From positions 161,886-225,885 of the forward strand of contig VXAA01001877.1 of the NCBI GenBank assembly GCA_013399115.1: a stretch of 64,000 nt of DNA. Reading direction: 5' to 3'. This document shows positions 1-10,500 of this stretch, piece by piece. Position 1 is the first letter of the stretch. The number at the start of each line of letters is the position of its first letter. Under the pieces are notes generated by a model. The model was not told where the DNA came from. It ran no database searches and was given only the letters and a program-made list of their open reading frames with translations. Made by a program: the position numbers and the translations under genes. This stretch comes from Anseranas semipalmata. Its lineage: Eukaryota > Chordata > Aves > Anseriformes > Anseranatidae.

Positions 1-2930
1 AAAAAAAAAAAAAGCTAAAATGAAATTCACAATGTATTGCTTAACAATATATGGGGTACTGCAGCTGTGGCAGATTCAATTTCAGATTTGTTGCTTGTGT
101 CCATATGTTGTGTGGATCTCCAACCATTCTTTGTGCATGTATGGACATCAAGAAGTCATATGCTGTTAAAAAGCAACCTTGGTATCTCTTATGTAAGGTC
201 TTGTCCATTTGTCAAATACAGAAGCTTCATACAGTGAAGAACAAAATTAGTGCCTGATAATTTACCTGTCTCTTTTCTTCTTATAGAGATAAGTACCTTA
301 TCAGCCCTCTTCTTGCTAATACCCTATTTATTCCCCAGATATTGAATCCTTTTCATTTCAGGTGCTCTGACTGATTAATGCATGTAATTAGAACAGTTTC
401 CCCCACTTTGTATTTAGTTTTGAAGATGGCTGCTTCTAATTCAGAACTGAGTAGGGAAACTGAGTGACTGGAAACTTGCCTTTTTTCTCCAGATACATCA
501 GTTGATCTAATAAAAGCTGTTATCTGCCTTTATTGACCTTGCATATTACATGGCTAAAAAAGAAAAAACATTTAGAGTACTGTCGTGAATCAACTCATAA
601 ATGTCATGTATTTTTTTGCTAGGATGGTAGTGGTGGTGTGTGCAGAGGGGTTGTACACTCTTTAATCCAAGTATCCCACTGGGGACCTAATGCTGATGAC
701 TACTTCTGGAAACTCTTTCTCAGTTCCTCTGTGGAGGTGTTCCACCCAGGTGAGCACCTGAAAGTACAATTTAAGGCATCTTTACCTAAAAATAATTTAA
801 GGCCTTCTCTTGCTTTGTCAGTCAGAAAATAGCTGTAGCTGAAGGTATGTGACTGTACCCAACTCTGTCAAAGACGCATACCGTATCTGGCTGTGGAAGT
901 CACTGGTGAATGCTGGAATTAGCAATTCCAGTATTCTTTCTGCATTTTTTGATAACCTGAGGAAAACTTTCTTACTTCTCTGAATTAAATTCTTGCCTAG
1001 TTTCAGTTCCACAGTTTCAGTGGTATCAGTAGAGACAGGTTGATTTACAAAGGAATTGGGCTCGTGTCCATGCTATTTTCATATGTACAAGTACATTAGC
1101 TAGTAACATCAATGTATAATGTTTTATGCTTATGGGTAATTAAAGTTTTACTGCATTGAGTATACTTTATGGTTAGAAGCTGATGCAACACCATTTTAAG
1201 AATTTACTCTGCGTCTGTTGAAAATCAGAGCTTGGTAAATCTTCACAGGCTAAACAGAATGGATGTGGGTGCAGTGAAGGAGGAATCATTCGGGCAGCGA
1301 GGAGGGCCAAGCTTTTCGGTGTTCTTTTTCAAACGCTTCTTAGTCTAATGGTTGTACTTCTCTTTTGACATACTCTTATGGACAGCAGTTGACTCTTTTT
1401 GTAGTTTGGATATGAAATTTCAGTCTCTCCTCTCAGACATGCATCTCACTGTGATTACTCCATAGTCTGGATTCAAACTTCGTTGCACTCAACAGGAAAG
1501 AATCTGATGCACTTCAGGGAGCTTTAGATCAGCCTGTTAGGAAAACCACTTGAAAATATGGATGTACTATTTAGACAAAAGGCTTGGCCCCAGATCTGTT
1601 GATGTCGGTCCAATTTTTTCCTTTACTAAAGTGCTTTAATGAAAGAACTTACTCAGTGATAGGCTATTAAGAAGACAATGAGTCCTCAGAAATTTCATAA
1701 ATGTTTTGGTGTTTTTTTTTTTCTCTTTGAAAAGTAAAATTGACTTTTTAAGTCCTGAAATGAGTATGGAAATCCATCCCCCTTTCAATAAAAAAAAGTC
1801 ACATCTCGATTTTGGCATGTTAATCTGCTGCCTTCGGTTACAGGTAAAGTAGTTATTGTCGAACATCACAGTCTGATATGCAAATCAGAGTGCTATCTTA
1901 AATATACTTGTAGGGTGAGTTACATGCACTGTACATCTCTCTGTGAGTATATATATATAATTATAATGACTGTTCCAGCAGCTCAATGCAGAGCCTTATA
2001 TGTCCTTGTGGGAAGCAATGGAAGCGTTTGTTGGGCACAGCTCTGCTCTACACCTACTCCCCTGGCTGGCCCATGGTGTCTCAGAGCAGTGGCAGCCCAA
2101 GTGGCCTTCCCTGGCCTGCTCAACATGATGCTCTGCATCTGAAGACTGCTGTGCAGTGATGTCTCTCCTGTTAACCAGTATGGAAGAACAGTGGCAAAAC
2201 TGATGGTCAATAAAGGCATGCTTGAGATGATGAATTTAAAAGATTCATTAATATGACCAAATTCCTAATGATCATATACTCAGTACAGTCAAGTACAGTC
2301 ATATGAAACAATAGTCAGTAATACAAACCAAAAAATAATATATTATTCTAAAAAAAAAAAAAGCTTTTTACATATGATATCCTCAACAACTTTGTCTGAG
2401 GTGGCAAACAGACAGGCCTTTCACATAGTGTGTCTAAATACGACTCTTAATCATTTTTCATTTCCTCTTCACCTCCTGTGTGACATTGCTTACAGATTTT
2501 CCGTGTAATTACTGACCTCTGGCTATCAGTGGAAAAAACATCTCACTGCTCTATCTGCCCATTCTTCCTTTCTATCATTTTGAGTGCTTGTTTACCAGTT
2601 CTTAGGCAACCTTCACAATGTTATGTACCGTTCTGAAATAATTCCCTGGCTTGATGACCAGTTTGAAGTCATGTTCTTTTTCCTGACCTAACAAATAAAT
2701 TCTGTATTCAATAGTTTCCTTTCATTGAGGATAGGTCTCAAAATTTGCTGAGTTTACCTCAAGTTACCTAAAAATATCAGTCCTTCATTTCACATCTCTT
2801 CCCATTTTATCAAACATTAGAATAATTTGTAGAACACATTTTCAGTCAAAACATAGATGCCAGCTTGTTAGTTTTAGAAGATGTAGTTAACAGTTTTAAA
2901 GCCAAACTTCATTTTCTTTTTGTGAGCCTG
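1..2930. other. Intronic sequence, nothing recognised
   Basis: AT-rich unique sequence. It opens with a 13-A run and has a further A run near 2350-2362. A short direct repeat of AGTACAGTCA occurs at about 2282-2301. The open frames here (up to 78 codons) have no recognisable domain and no splice context that I can support. Confidence 0.6.
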
Positions 2931-3069
2931 CTCTATTGATCCATTTCTCTCCTGGGAGAAAATGTGATCAATACCTTAAACTATACCTATTAAATGAAAG
3001 GGTACAGGAGAATCTTATACTCTTGTTACCTGCTTTTCACGTTTTTAGATTCACAGGCTTTAAGTCAGA

Positions 3070-3500
3070 GACTACAAGGCAGGCTAATCTCCTGTTTATC
3101 ACAGACCCTCATTTCCACCATTTACTTTAACCTCAGACTAATCTCATTTTTGGTCCTCCAGAAAGAGATCTTCTCTTGGTTGGAAGACATCAAAACAATC
3201 CACCAGTTCTCTGGGCAGTTTATTCCAGTGAATTCACTTTCACTACTAAAATTTCATGGTTTATTTCCAATTTGAATTAGTCTGGCTTCAGCTTTTGGAT
3301 GTGTATTACAACACTTTGTTTTGCTAAATAAAGCTTTCTTTGGAGTCCAGTATTCAGCAGTTTATATCTTTCACTATAAGGCATTTTTTCCAGACCTTGA
3401 CCCATTTTTATGGTTCTTTTCCTTACACTCTCCAGTTTTTCCAATAGCTTATAAAAATACAGGCACCAGAATACTATATAGTATGCCAATGCCATCTATA
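3070..3500 (-). repeat. CR1-type LINE remnant, C-terminal end of ORF2 and 3' flank
   Basis: Read on the minus strand, 3495-3330 encodes a decayed copy of the CR1 ORF2 C-terminus. The piece YYIVFWCLYFYKLLEKLE is followed by RKRTIKMGQGLEKMPYSER, matching the family pattern (Y-C-V-Q-F-W, then L-E-x-V-Q-x-R-x-x-K, then G-L-E-x-x-x-Y-x-E-R). After a frame break, minus-strand nucleotides down to about 3150 still resemble the family's 'aattcaaattggaaataa ... ggaataaactgcccag' 3' region. It is an old, non-functional fragment. It has the same orientation as the remnant at 3985-4095, so both may come from one insertion. The lower boundary is approximate. Confidence 0.78.
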
Positions 3501-3531
3501 TAAGTAAAGTTATTTCTCTATGGACTATATG

Positions 3532-3533
<2 letters not shown>

Positions 3534-3568
<35 letters not shown>
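3534..3568. repeat. T homopolymer, 35 nt
   Basis: An uninterrupted run of 35 T. It lies next to the higher-coordinate edge of the CR1 remnant at 3070-3500. Its length is likely to vary between individuals and is prone to sequencing error. Confidence 0.95.
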
Positions 3569-3570
<2 letters not shown>

Positions 3571-3782
3571 CATGGCACAATGCTGAATTTTGATACTTAC
3601 CCAGTGTTATTTTTTAGAAGCATAATTTTACAGTCTCCCATTTTGAAGACGTGGCCTGCACCGTGTGTCCCTAAATGTTTGAGTGAGTTAAAATACACTT
3701 TGTCTGGCCGAGCTTCGTTCATGATATAATCCAGATTCCCCCCCAGACCCAGATACTCCCCAGCTGTATCTGCACTAGACAG

Positions 3783-3934
3783 CGCCGCGCTGGAGGCACG
3801 CGAGCCAGCCGCAGTCTAAAAGTAGCACTGCTGAGTCAGCACCCGTGTGCTGCGCTGCTCCCGGAGCAGGGCTGCAGCGTCCTCACCGCACTGCAATGTG
3901 CTGGGAATGCTTACCAATCCCCCTTAGGCTGCCG
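3783..3934. promoter_or_regulatory. CpG-dense patch containing a Maf recognition element
   Basis: Twelve CpG dinucleotides fall in 152 bp (six of them in 3783-3811), against a strongly CpG-depleted background. Inside it, 3829-3841 reads TGCTGAGTCAGCA, a palindrome apart from its central base and identical to the consensus T-MARE bound by Maf/CNC bZIP factors (family knowledge), with a TGAGTCA AP-1 core. The patch is shorter than the usual 200-bp CpG-island threshold. It could be a small intronic enhancer, an unannotated promoter or a young GC-rich insertion. Function is inferred. Confidence 0.4.
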
Positions 3935-3984
3935 TGAGCTCTGGGTTTCTGCAGCTAAAGTTCTCTTATCGTTTTACTTTTCAC

Positions 3985-4095
3985 CAATCTTTGTGGCATT
4001 CTTGGGTTTTATCAGAAATTTTGGATCATTGATGAAAATGATTGAATAGTGTTGGTTCTCATACTGCTCCCTGGAAACAGTGTTAGAAACACCCA
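3985..4095 (-). repeat. CR1/L3-type LINE remnant, reverse-transcriptase segment
   Basis: On the minus strand 4077-4024 can be aligned to the CR1/L3 reverse-transcriptase stretch G-V-P-Q-G-S-V-L-G-P-x-L-F-N-I-F-I-N-D. The copy reads VSREQYENQHYSIIFIND, keeping the V and the final I-F-I-N-D at the right spacing. Nucleotide similarity is better than the protein suggests. Just beyond, 'gccacaaagattggtg' resembles the following A-D-D-T-K-I-G-G segment. It lies about 500 bp before the C-terminal fragment at 3070-3500, roughly the spacing in an intact element. The sequence between the two is not recognisably CR1. Confidence 0.6.
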
Positions 4096-4099
4096 TTTA

Positions 4100-7000
4100 A
4101 TCATGAGGTATTCCTTATTCGTGCTCGTTATGTGAATGTGAAACCTTTAGTGGATGTTCTTGGATGCAGCTAAATTAACAGCTAAACCAGGAGTTTGCTC
4201 AGATGTGGGACTCCACCTTTACCTAATGTACTCAAATGTTTCAGTGCACTATCCCATCATTTCCATCCTAATCTTGTCTACTGATAACCTAGAAACTGCC
4301 TAGTGCCTTTTGAGGGAGTAAGTCTCCTTTTCTCGTAAAGGCTTTTGAATTCATTTTTTATTCTGGATGTGCAAACTGCTGTCCTGGAAGTTCTCCACAC
4401 AATTGGAGACAATTCTTAAAGCATGCAACTGTATCCAGTAGTAATTTGAGTATAGACATTTCGAAATGGTACTTACAGATATTAACTACTTAGACAAATA
4501 ATAAAGCATAGTATTTCAAAAGGCTATTAAAGTTTGGAAACAAGTTCTACTACATGCAGAGCATTTTCATTATCAGCTCTGTGGTGCAGTGCTTTGGGCA
4601 TGTAAATTGTATGTAGTAAATCACAGAAGGAGAAGTAAACTGAAGGTGTTAAAATACTGATGATGTGGATATTGCCATTGCCGGCAGATGTTTTGAAAAA
4701 TTGTAAAATAATCTTTATTAATAAGTAGAACAAAGTTTGTCAAGTATTGTTTCTGTGTTCTGGGTTGCACAGAAATTGTGTGGTGTATTCTGCAACTTCT
4801 CTGGTGGAAGAAACAGTTTATAATAAAATATTAATGCTTCTGACATTTCACCATGCTGAGGGGAAGAGGCTGTCCTTTGAAAGCAGTCTGCATTAACACA
4901 AATACCAGTATTTTTTTTTTTTTGAATATTGACTTTGACATTCTTGCAATAAATTAAGATTCAGTGCCAGGATTTTGAGCTTCTTCCTTCTTACGGTTTC
5001 TGCTATATGACACCCATTTATCAAACTTAAGTGGCCAAATCAATAGAGTGTTTCCGTAGCAGGTAGTAATCGCTTTAGACTTATTACCTGTACTAACAGA
5101 CTTTGAGTTCTTACCATCATTCTTCACTGGACATCCCAAGCTGCCTTTTACTAAAAGGTCTAGGATAGCACTGTTTTTTTCTTAATACTTGTTAAGGATG
5201 TGAGATCGCTCCAGAAGAACTGATAAACTGGTGGGTTATTTAAGCCTACTGTTCTCTAATACTTAATGTATGTACTCATGCAGTAGCTGCAGTCTCCAGT
5301 TGTTTATGTTCAGTCAATACTGTGAGCACACTTGCAGTTAATTTTATGTTTTTGTTCATTAGAAGAAAAATTGTCCTAGATAATACTTTCATTGTGCTTA
5401 CCCTTAACAAGCACTGTGCATTTTCAGATTAACTGAAAGGTTTATTGGTGCTGGTATTAGAGAAATTTAGCTTTTATGGCCAGTAAAATGTGTCTTTTTC
5501 TCTCCTGAGATAATGACTTGTACACCCTACACTTTTATGGCATTCACTAGATTTTTTTTAAAGAGCTTTAATTAAGTTTGTGGTATCACATGACACAAGC
5601 AAGCAATGTTTTTTCCTTATCTCACAAATCAAGATATTAAAATGGATTAATTAATAGATAGCTACGGACTTGAGATCTTATTAGCAAACTAAATATCTCA
5701 TGGATTAGGAACTGGATTATAGATGTTGTAAACTGCAGATATCACAGCATCTTTAAATACATTGGGTTCAGTTTTTGCTTTCATAGCTATTTGGTTAACT
5801 TTTTCTTTATGACTATATGCATAAATTGTTCCTTTCTTGTTCATACAGGCAATAATATTAAGCTCCTCACATACTTGCTTCTGAGTGGTGCTGCTGCAGA
5901 AAAACAGAGAAAGATCCACCCTGCCAGAGTAGACAGGTCATCTAAAAACCGAAAAGCTGGACTGCTGCTTTACTGACATTTTCCTTATTCCTGTTTCTGT
6001 CACCTTACAGAGGGAGAAATCCCGGGGTGACCTTGTTTGGATTGCACTGAACAGCAACAGGAACAAAATACTGTTTTTTTTTTCTTCTTCTTAAGGAAGT
6101 CTTACTCTACTCAGCAAAAGTGATACTATGCATTCCTAGCTTTCTGTCCAAATTTGTTTAAGATTATCTGCCAAAAGGGACAGGAGGAAATGTAAGTGAA
6201 GGAAAGGAAATCACATGTGGATATGTAATATTCATATGGACTAGCAGAAGATAATGCTTTGTGCCCAAACTGTTGTGAGAAAATGTGTAGTTCTTAACCC
6301 TGAGGAGAAAAAAAAAATGCAAAGCCTTAGAAGTCCAATCAAGTAATAAACAGAATATCTAAATAATACAGCAATGACAGTAAATATTATGGAGGAATGT
6401 TTTTATTTTCATAGCTGTTAAAATTTTAAAGCCTATTTCATTTGAGCGGATTTTTTTTCATAAGGAACAGAAAGACCATCCATTAATTTCAAATTGCAAC
6501 CGTAAACTCCCTGGAATAGGAAGCAATTCATAGTGTCTGTGTGCACAACACCTGCCACAGTGGATTTCCAAGTCAATCTGTAGACAATATCATGTAGTAA
6601 AAAATGATTGAAAATAATGCAGATTCATGAACTTTGTGAGCCCCTCACTATCACAGTAGTATTTAAAATCTTCTGGCTATCTAATCCTGCAGCATATTTA
6701 GAAAATGCACCAGCAGCCATACTGGGAGGCCAGCACTTCACATTGAAAGCTGAACAAAAAGGGCACAAGAAGGCCAGCAACAGATAAATCAAATTTCCCC
6801 TCATCTCTATGCATCTACTTTTCTAAGCTGTTGAAGCACTGGACTTTCTTGATCTCTGAAAAATTGAGATCCCTAAGTTAATTCTTCTGTAAAAATAAAC
6901 GTGTCATTTATCTACCATTTTTAATATTGTCATTTCTTATTAAAGTGAATGTTCCTATGTTATTTATAGAACTTCAGCTTTAAAAGCTTACCCATGCAGC

Positions 7001-8480
7001 CTGAACATTTGCCAGAATTATGCTATCAGTCTGTCTCAGTGACGGCCAAAATAGACAGGAAAACATCTTAAGATAGCCTAATAAAATAAAGTTTGAAAAG
7101 GCAGGAAAGAGGGGATGTATGTGTGTTGCCATTCGTTCTGCAAATGAAATTTCAAATACCTTTAGAAAACTAATAAACATGATTTGAAGTAGTTTAACAC
7201 TGTTCAGTCTTCTGTGAGTTACTCACAGGCAATTTAATAAAAGTGGTATATTTTGAAAGGTACTACCAAAAAAGCTGAGCAATCTTTTCCCACAAAACAT
7301 TTATTAATACCACGAGAACACCACATAAAAACTGTGACATTTTATAAGCGTGTCAATTTTGCAGTGGTGTAATGTAAAAAACGTAAAAATAATAATAAAA
7401 AAAAAGGTATTCTAAAAATTCAGAATGGCCATCTTTTACTTATTTAGGAAATAGCATGCTCTGCTGATAAACAAAAAGGCTTTTCTTAAATTTACTGCAC
7501 CCTTCTGATGGAGATTCTCATTTCATCCTAAGCATTTCTGTGAGATGTAACAGAAAAGATAATACTTAAAAGCACTCTCCTCACCTTTATGTTTCCTAGT
7601 TCAAAGACATCTTTGGGGATGGTTGCCACCTACTTGTTAAAATTTGAGGTGATAATAGTTCTTGTTCTCTGTCTCTCACGCCTGTGCTGATTCTGCAGTA
7701 CCAATGAATAAAGTACAGTAATAAGACTGTGGCTTTTCTGCAAAACTCAACAGATTGTGAATTCATCCGGAGAGTAAAACCGTTGAGAAAAAATATTGTT
7801 GTTTTTACTTAGTCATTTTTCCAACCACAGTTGTATCGTAACAGGTTTTTTTTTTTTTTTTTTTGAGTTGTTTAATTAAGCAGGTTGAAAAATAGTTTCA
7901 TACCTTCCTAGGCTCAAAATATGACTTGTGTAAGTGTTTGTATCTAATTAAATTCCACAGACATGGTCAAGGGGAAGCACAGAAAGCCCCATTTCTTAAT
8001 ATTTGGGAAAGAAAAAGGTCTGTGCTTATGATCCTGTATTCCAGTTATATATTAGAAGGAAATCATAATTATATCAGGTGTGATAGTCTCAACTAAAGTA
8101 GCAAATGATCAGTCTGATGTTTCAACCATTTACAAGATATGTCGCCTCTTTATCGAAGGAAAGAAATTACCGTAATGAGAGCCTTAGAGGCAGCAAAATA
8201 GATATGGTTTTTGAGGAGTACAATGTGGTCAGAAAAAAAACTAGTCACTTTGAATTGTGTGTCATGTTTCCCTAAGGATGTCATCTGTAGTGGATAAGTA
8301 TTTCTAAAGATTGTCAGAGCAATCCTGTAACCTCTTAATTTGCTACCTTTGTAAGTTCACTGGGCACATATAAAATAGTGCTTGAAATACTCCTGGTAGT
8401 TCCTGTAATCAAAAAACATCTTAATTTGCCTGAAATGGGCTCCGCCACCAGGAGCTGAATGGTAGCCACATCCAGAAAGA
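4100..8480. other. Intronic sequence, nothing recognised
   Basis: AT-rich unique sequence with short A or T runs (4912-4923, 7845-7864). Open frames here are at most 73 codons and have no recognisable domain. No clear repeat family was recognised by eye. Confidence 0.6.
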
Positions 8481-8500
8481 AGGCTCTGAGTTCTCCTGGT

Positions 8501-8605
8501 CGCTGCCGTCGCTCCCCGGCTGACTTCCCGGGGTGCCCTGCTCCATTTGTGCAGGTCCATAGCGGGGACCCCCGGCTGCATCGCAGCCGCCTGGCCCGCA
8601 GTGCG
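8501..8605. promoter_or_regulatory. Small CpG-dense patch
   Basis: Eleven CpG dinucleotides in 105 bp, in a locally GC-rich island of an AT-rich intron. Overlapping open frames of 83 to 119 codons on both strands arise from the high GC and lack recognisable domains. It may be an unmethylated regulatory element or GC-rich unique sequence. No TATA box, initiator or transcript boundary can be assigned. Confidence 0.3.
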
Positions 8606-9237
8606 TGCCTGTGGGTAGATGAAAGAAGAGTGTGTACCTGCATGCACGGCTCTTCTCTCCACCTGCATCAGCTGGTCTTGTCTATGCGTACACTGGCTTC
8701 TTTGAATTAGTATCATTCACAGCTCTGCTGAGAAAAATACTGTTTATCTTTTTGGACTGGAACCATGCTTTCATTAAATGCAGTGGCTGTATTACCAAAA
8801 GGGACCTCGACCTTTGATTTGGTCGACACGAGATTTGACCTCTTGTTACTGCCATATGAAAAATAATAAGCAGCTCTCATGGATTTGGGGAGATCAGTGT
8901 GTTTAGCTCTAGTTACTGGACAGATGAGGTATTAAACCTAGTTGACTACCCAGTGATAAGTCATTGTTAGCAAAAGGATGTATGTCAGATAAATATTTAG
9001 AGCTAAAATTGCAAAGATGTCAGTCAGGTCTGCTTAGCAGTATGCTTGAGGAAAAAATCATCCTCAGTAGCACATATTCTGGAAGCTGAGGGGAGCAAAG
9101 CTTCGCTGTGGCAAATGACTAGAAAGACGTTGCCCGCCTCTGTAGCGTGGTGTGCCTGTCCACAGTGAGCAAGTAAAATACACAACCAAGCAGCAATTAC
9201 CCCTTCTGTAACAGCTGCAGTTATTAAGAAGCATTGA

Positions 9238-9291
9238 AATATATATATATATATTTATCATATATATATATTATACATATATATATATATG
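9238..9291. repeat. Imperfect (TA)n microsatellite
   Basis: Three TA blocks are separated by 'tttatca' and 'ttatac' interruptions. The tract is self-complementary and could form cruciform or hairpin structures. Confidence 0.95.
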
Positions 9292-9689
9292 ACAAGGGGA
9301 CAGGGAAGCATAGGCACTTAAGTCCAGGCATCTTAAATGCAATTGTTTTCCTCAGTTTCTGTGCGTGCATGGGTTTTCTTTTGTGCAGCTGTTTGTCTGT
9401 GTTCCTTGTTGTGTAAAGACAATTTCTCAAGCAATACACCCTTAACTGTGTTGTTCAGACATTGCAATCCCTTTTCTGAAGTAAGCCATCAGTTTTTACA
9501 AGTATTTAGTCCTGCTTTTTTTAACCTTGCTAACATTTTATACAGTATTTTAGCTTTGAAGGTTTGTAACTTTCCGGGAAGTTAGGCTTGTGTCATTTTT
9601 TTACATCTTTTTCATTTCTGCATGTGTCATGTCTGAAAATAGAACTTTGTTGCTGAAATTATCGTGGCCATCAATGCCTGAATATCTTT

Positions 9690-10500
9690 AAAAATCCAGA
9701 CCAATGAGCCCTATTGCATTCAGAGCCTGAAAATTGAACTCTGCCGGCTCTGCTTCAATTGCAACTGCTATTAAAAGCTTTAGGAAGCTATTGCCTTCAT
9801 CAGTAGCATTTAGACGATCTAAATCTCACAAAACAGAGTTTAAGTTCCTGGCAAAATGGAAGCAATTGCATTTAATAAAGCTTACTCACAAGCATCACTA
9901 TGTGAAGAAGTTGTTTCTGAGTATCAGGAGAGGAAAGATGATGTGTTTACAGGAGCAAGTAGGAAATATGTAGAGAATGTCTGAATCAAATAATTGTACA
10001 AGAGAAGTAATTGATATTGAGCTCTGCATTTCTAATCTGCTTTGTCAATTATATGCCCCTATAAGTGCTAAATGCAACAACAGACCTGTACCTCAAACTC
10101 TGGATTTTCTTCTTCAGACAGTCGCTCTTTTCGTTTCCACCCCAGAAGTCGTTTGAGTTTTAGCAGTCAGATATTACACAAATATCTGTAAAATTCTTAA
10201 ATGTATTTATTTACTATTTTTGATATTTCTCATAATTACAGAGAAAGATGAAGACCATTTCCCAAGATATTTAATAATTTCCAATCTTCAAAATAATTGT
10301 CCAATTGAGTACAAAGAAAATAGAAGTTCATGTGGCTTTAATTTCAACAGCCCGTAATTTCAATATATTTCAATCTTTACACTGATTTAATATTTTCAAG
10401 AGCATGGCTGCCATTTGAGGAAACATTCAGAATATGTTTAGCATAATGTTGTGTGGGTTAAATATTCAGCCTTGTTATTTATGTTCTCTGACCCTGTCTA
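9690..10500. promoter_or_regulatory. Candidate conserved non-coding block
   Basis: AT-rich, non-repetitive and low in CpG. It has many short motifs of the kind found in vertebrate developmental enhancers, including 'caattgcaactgctattaaaa', 'gcaattgcatttaat' (octamer- and homeodomain-like) and 'gagcatggctgccatttgagg'. The 79-codon open frame at 9734-9973 looks incidental. The call rests on texture only and needs a multi-species alignment. Confidence 0.25.
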
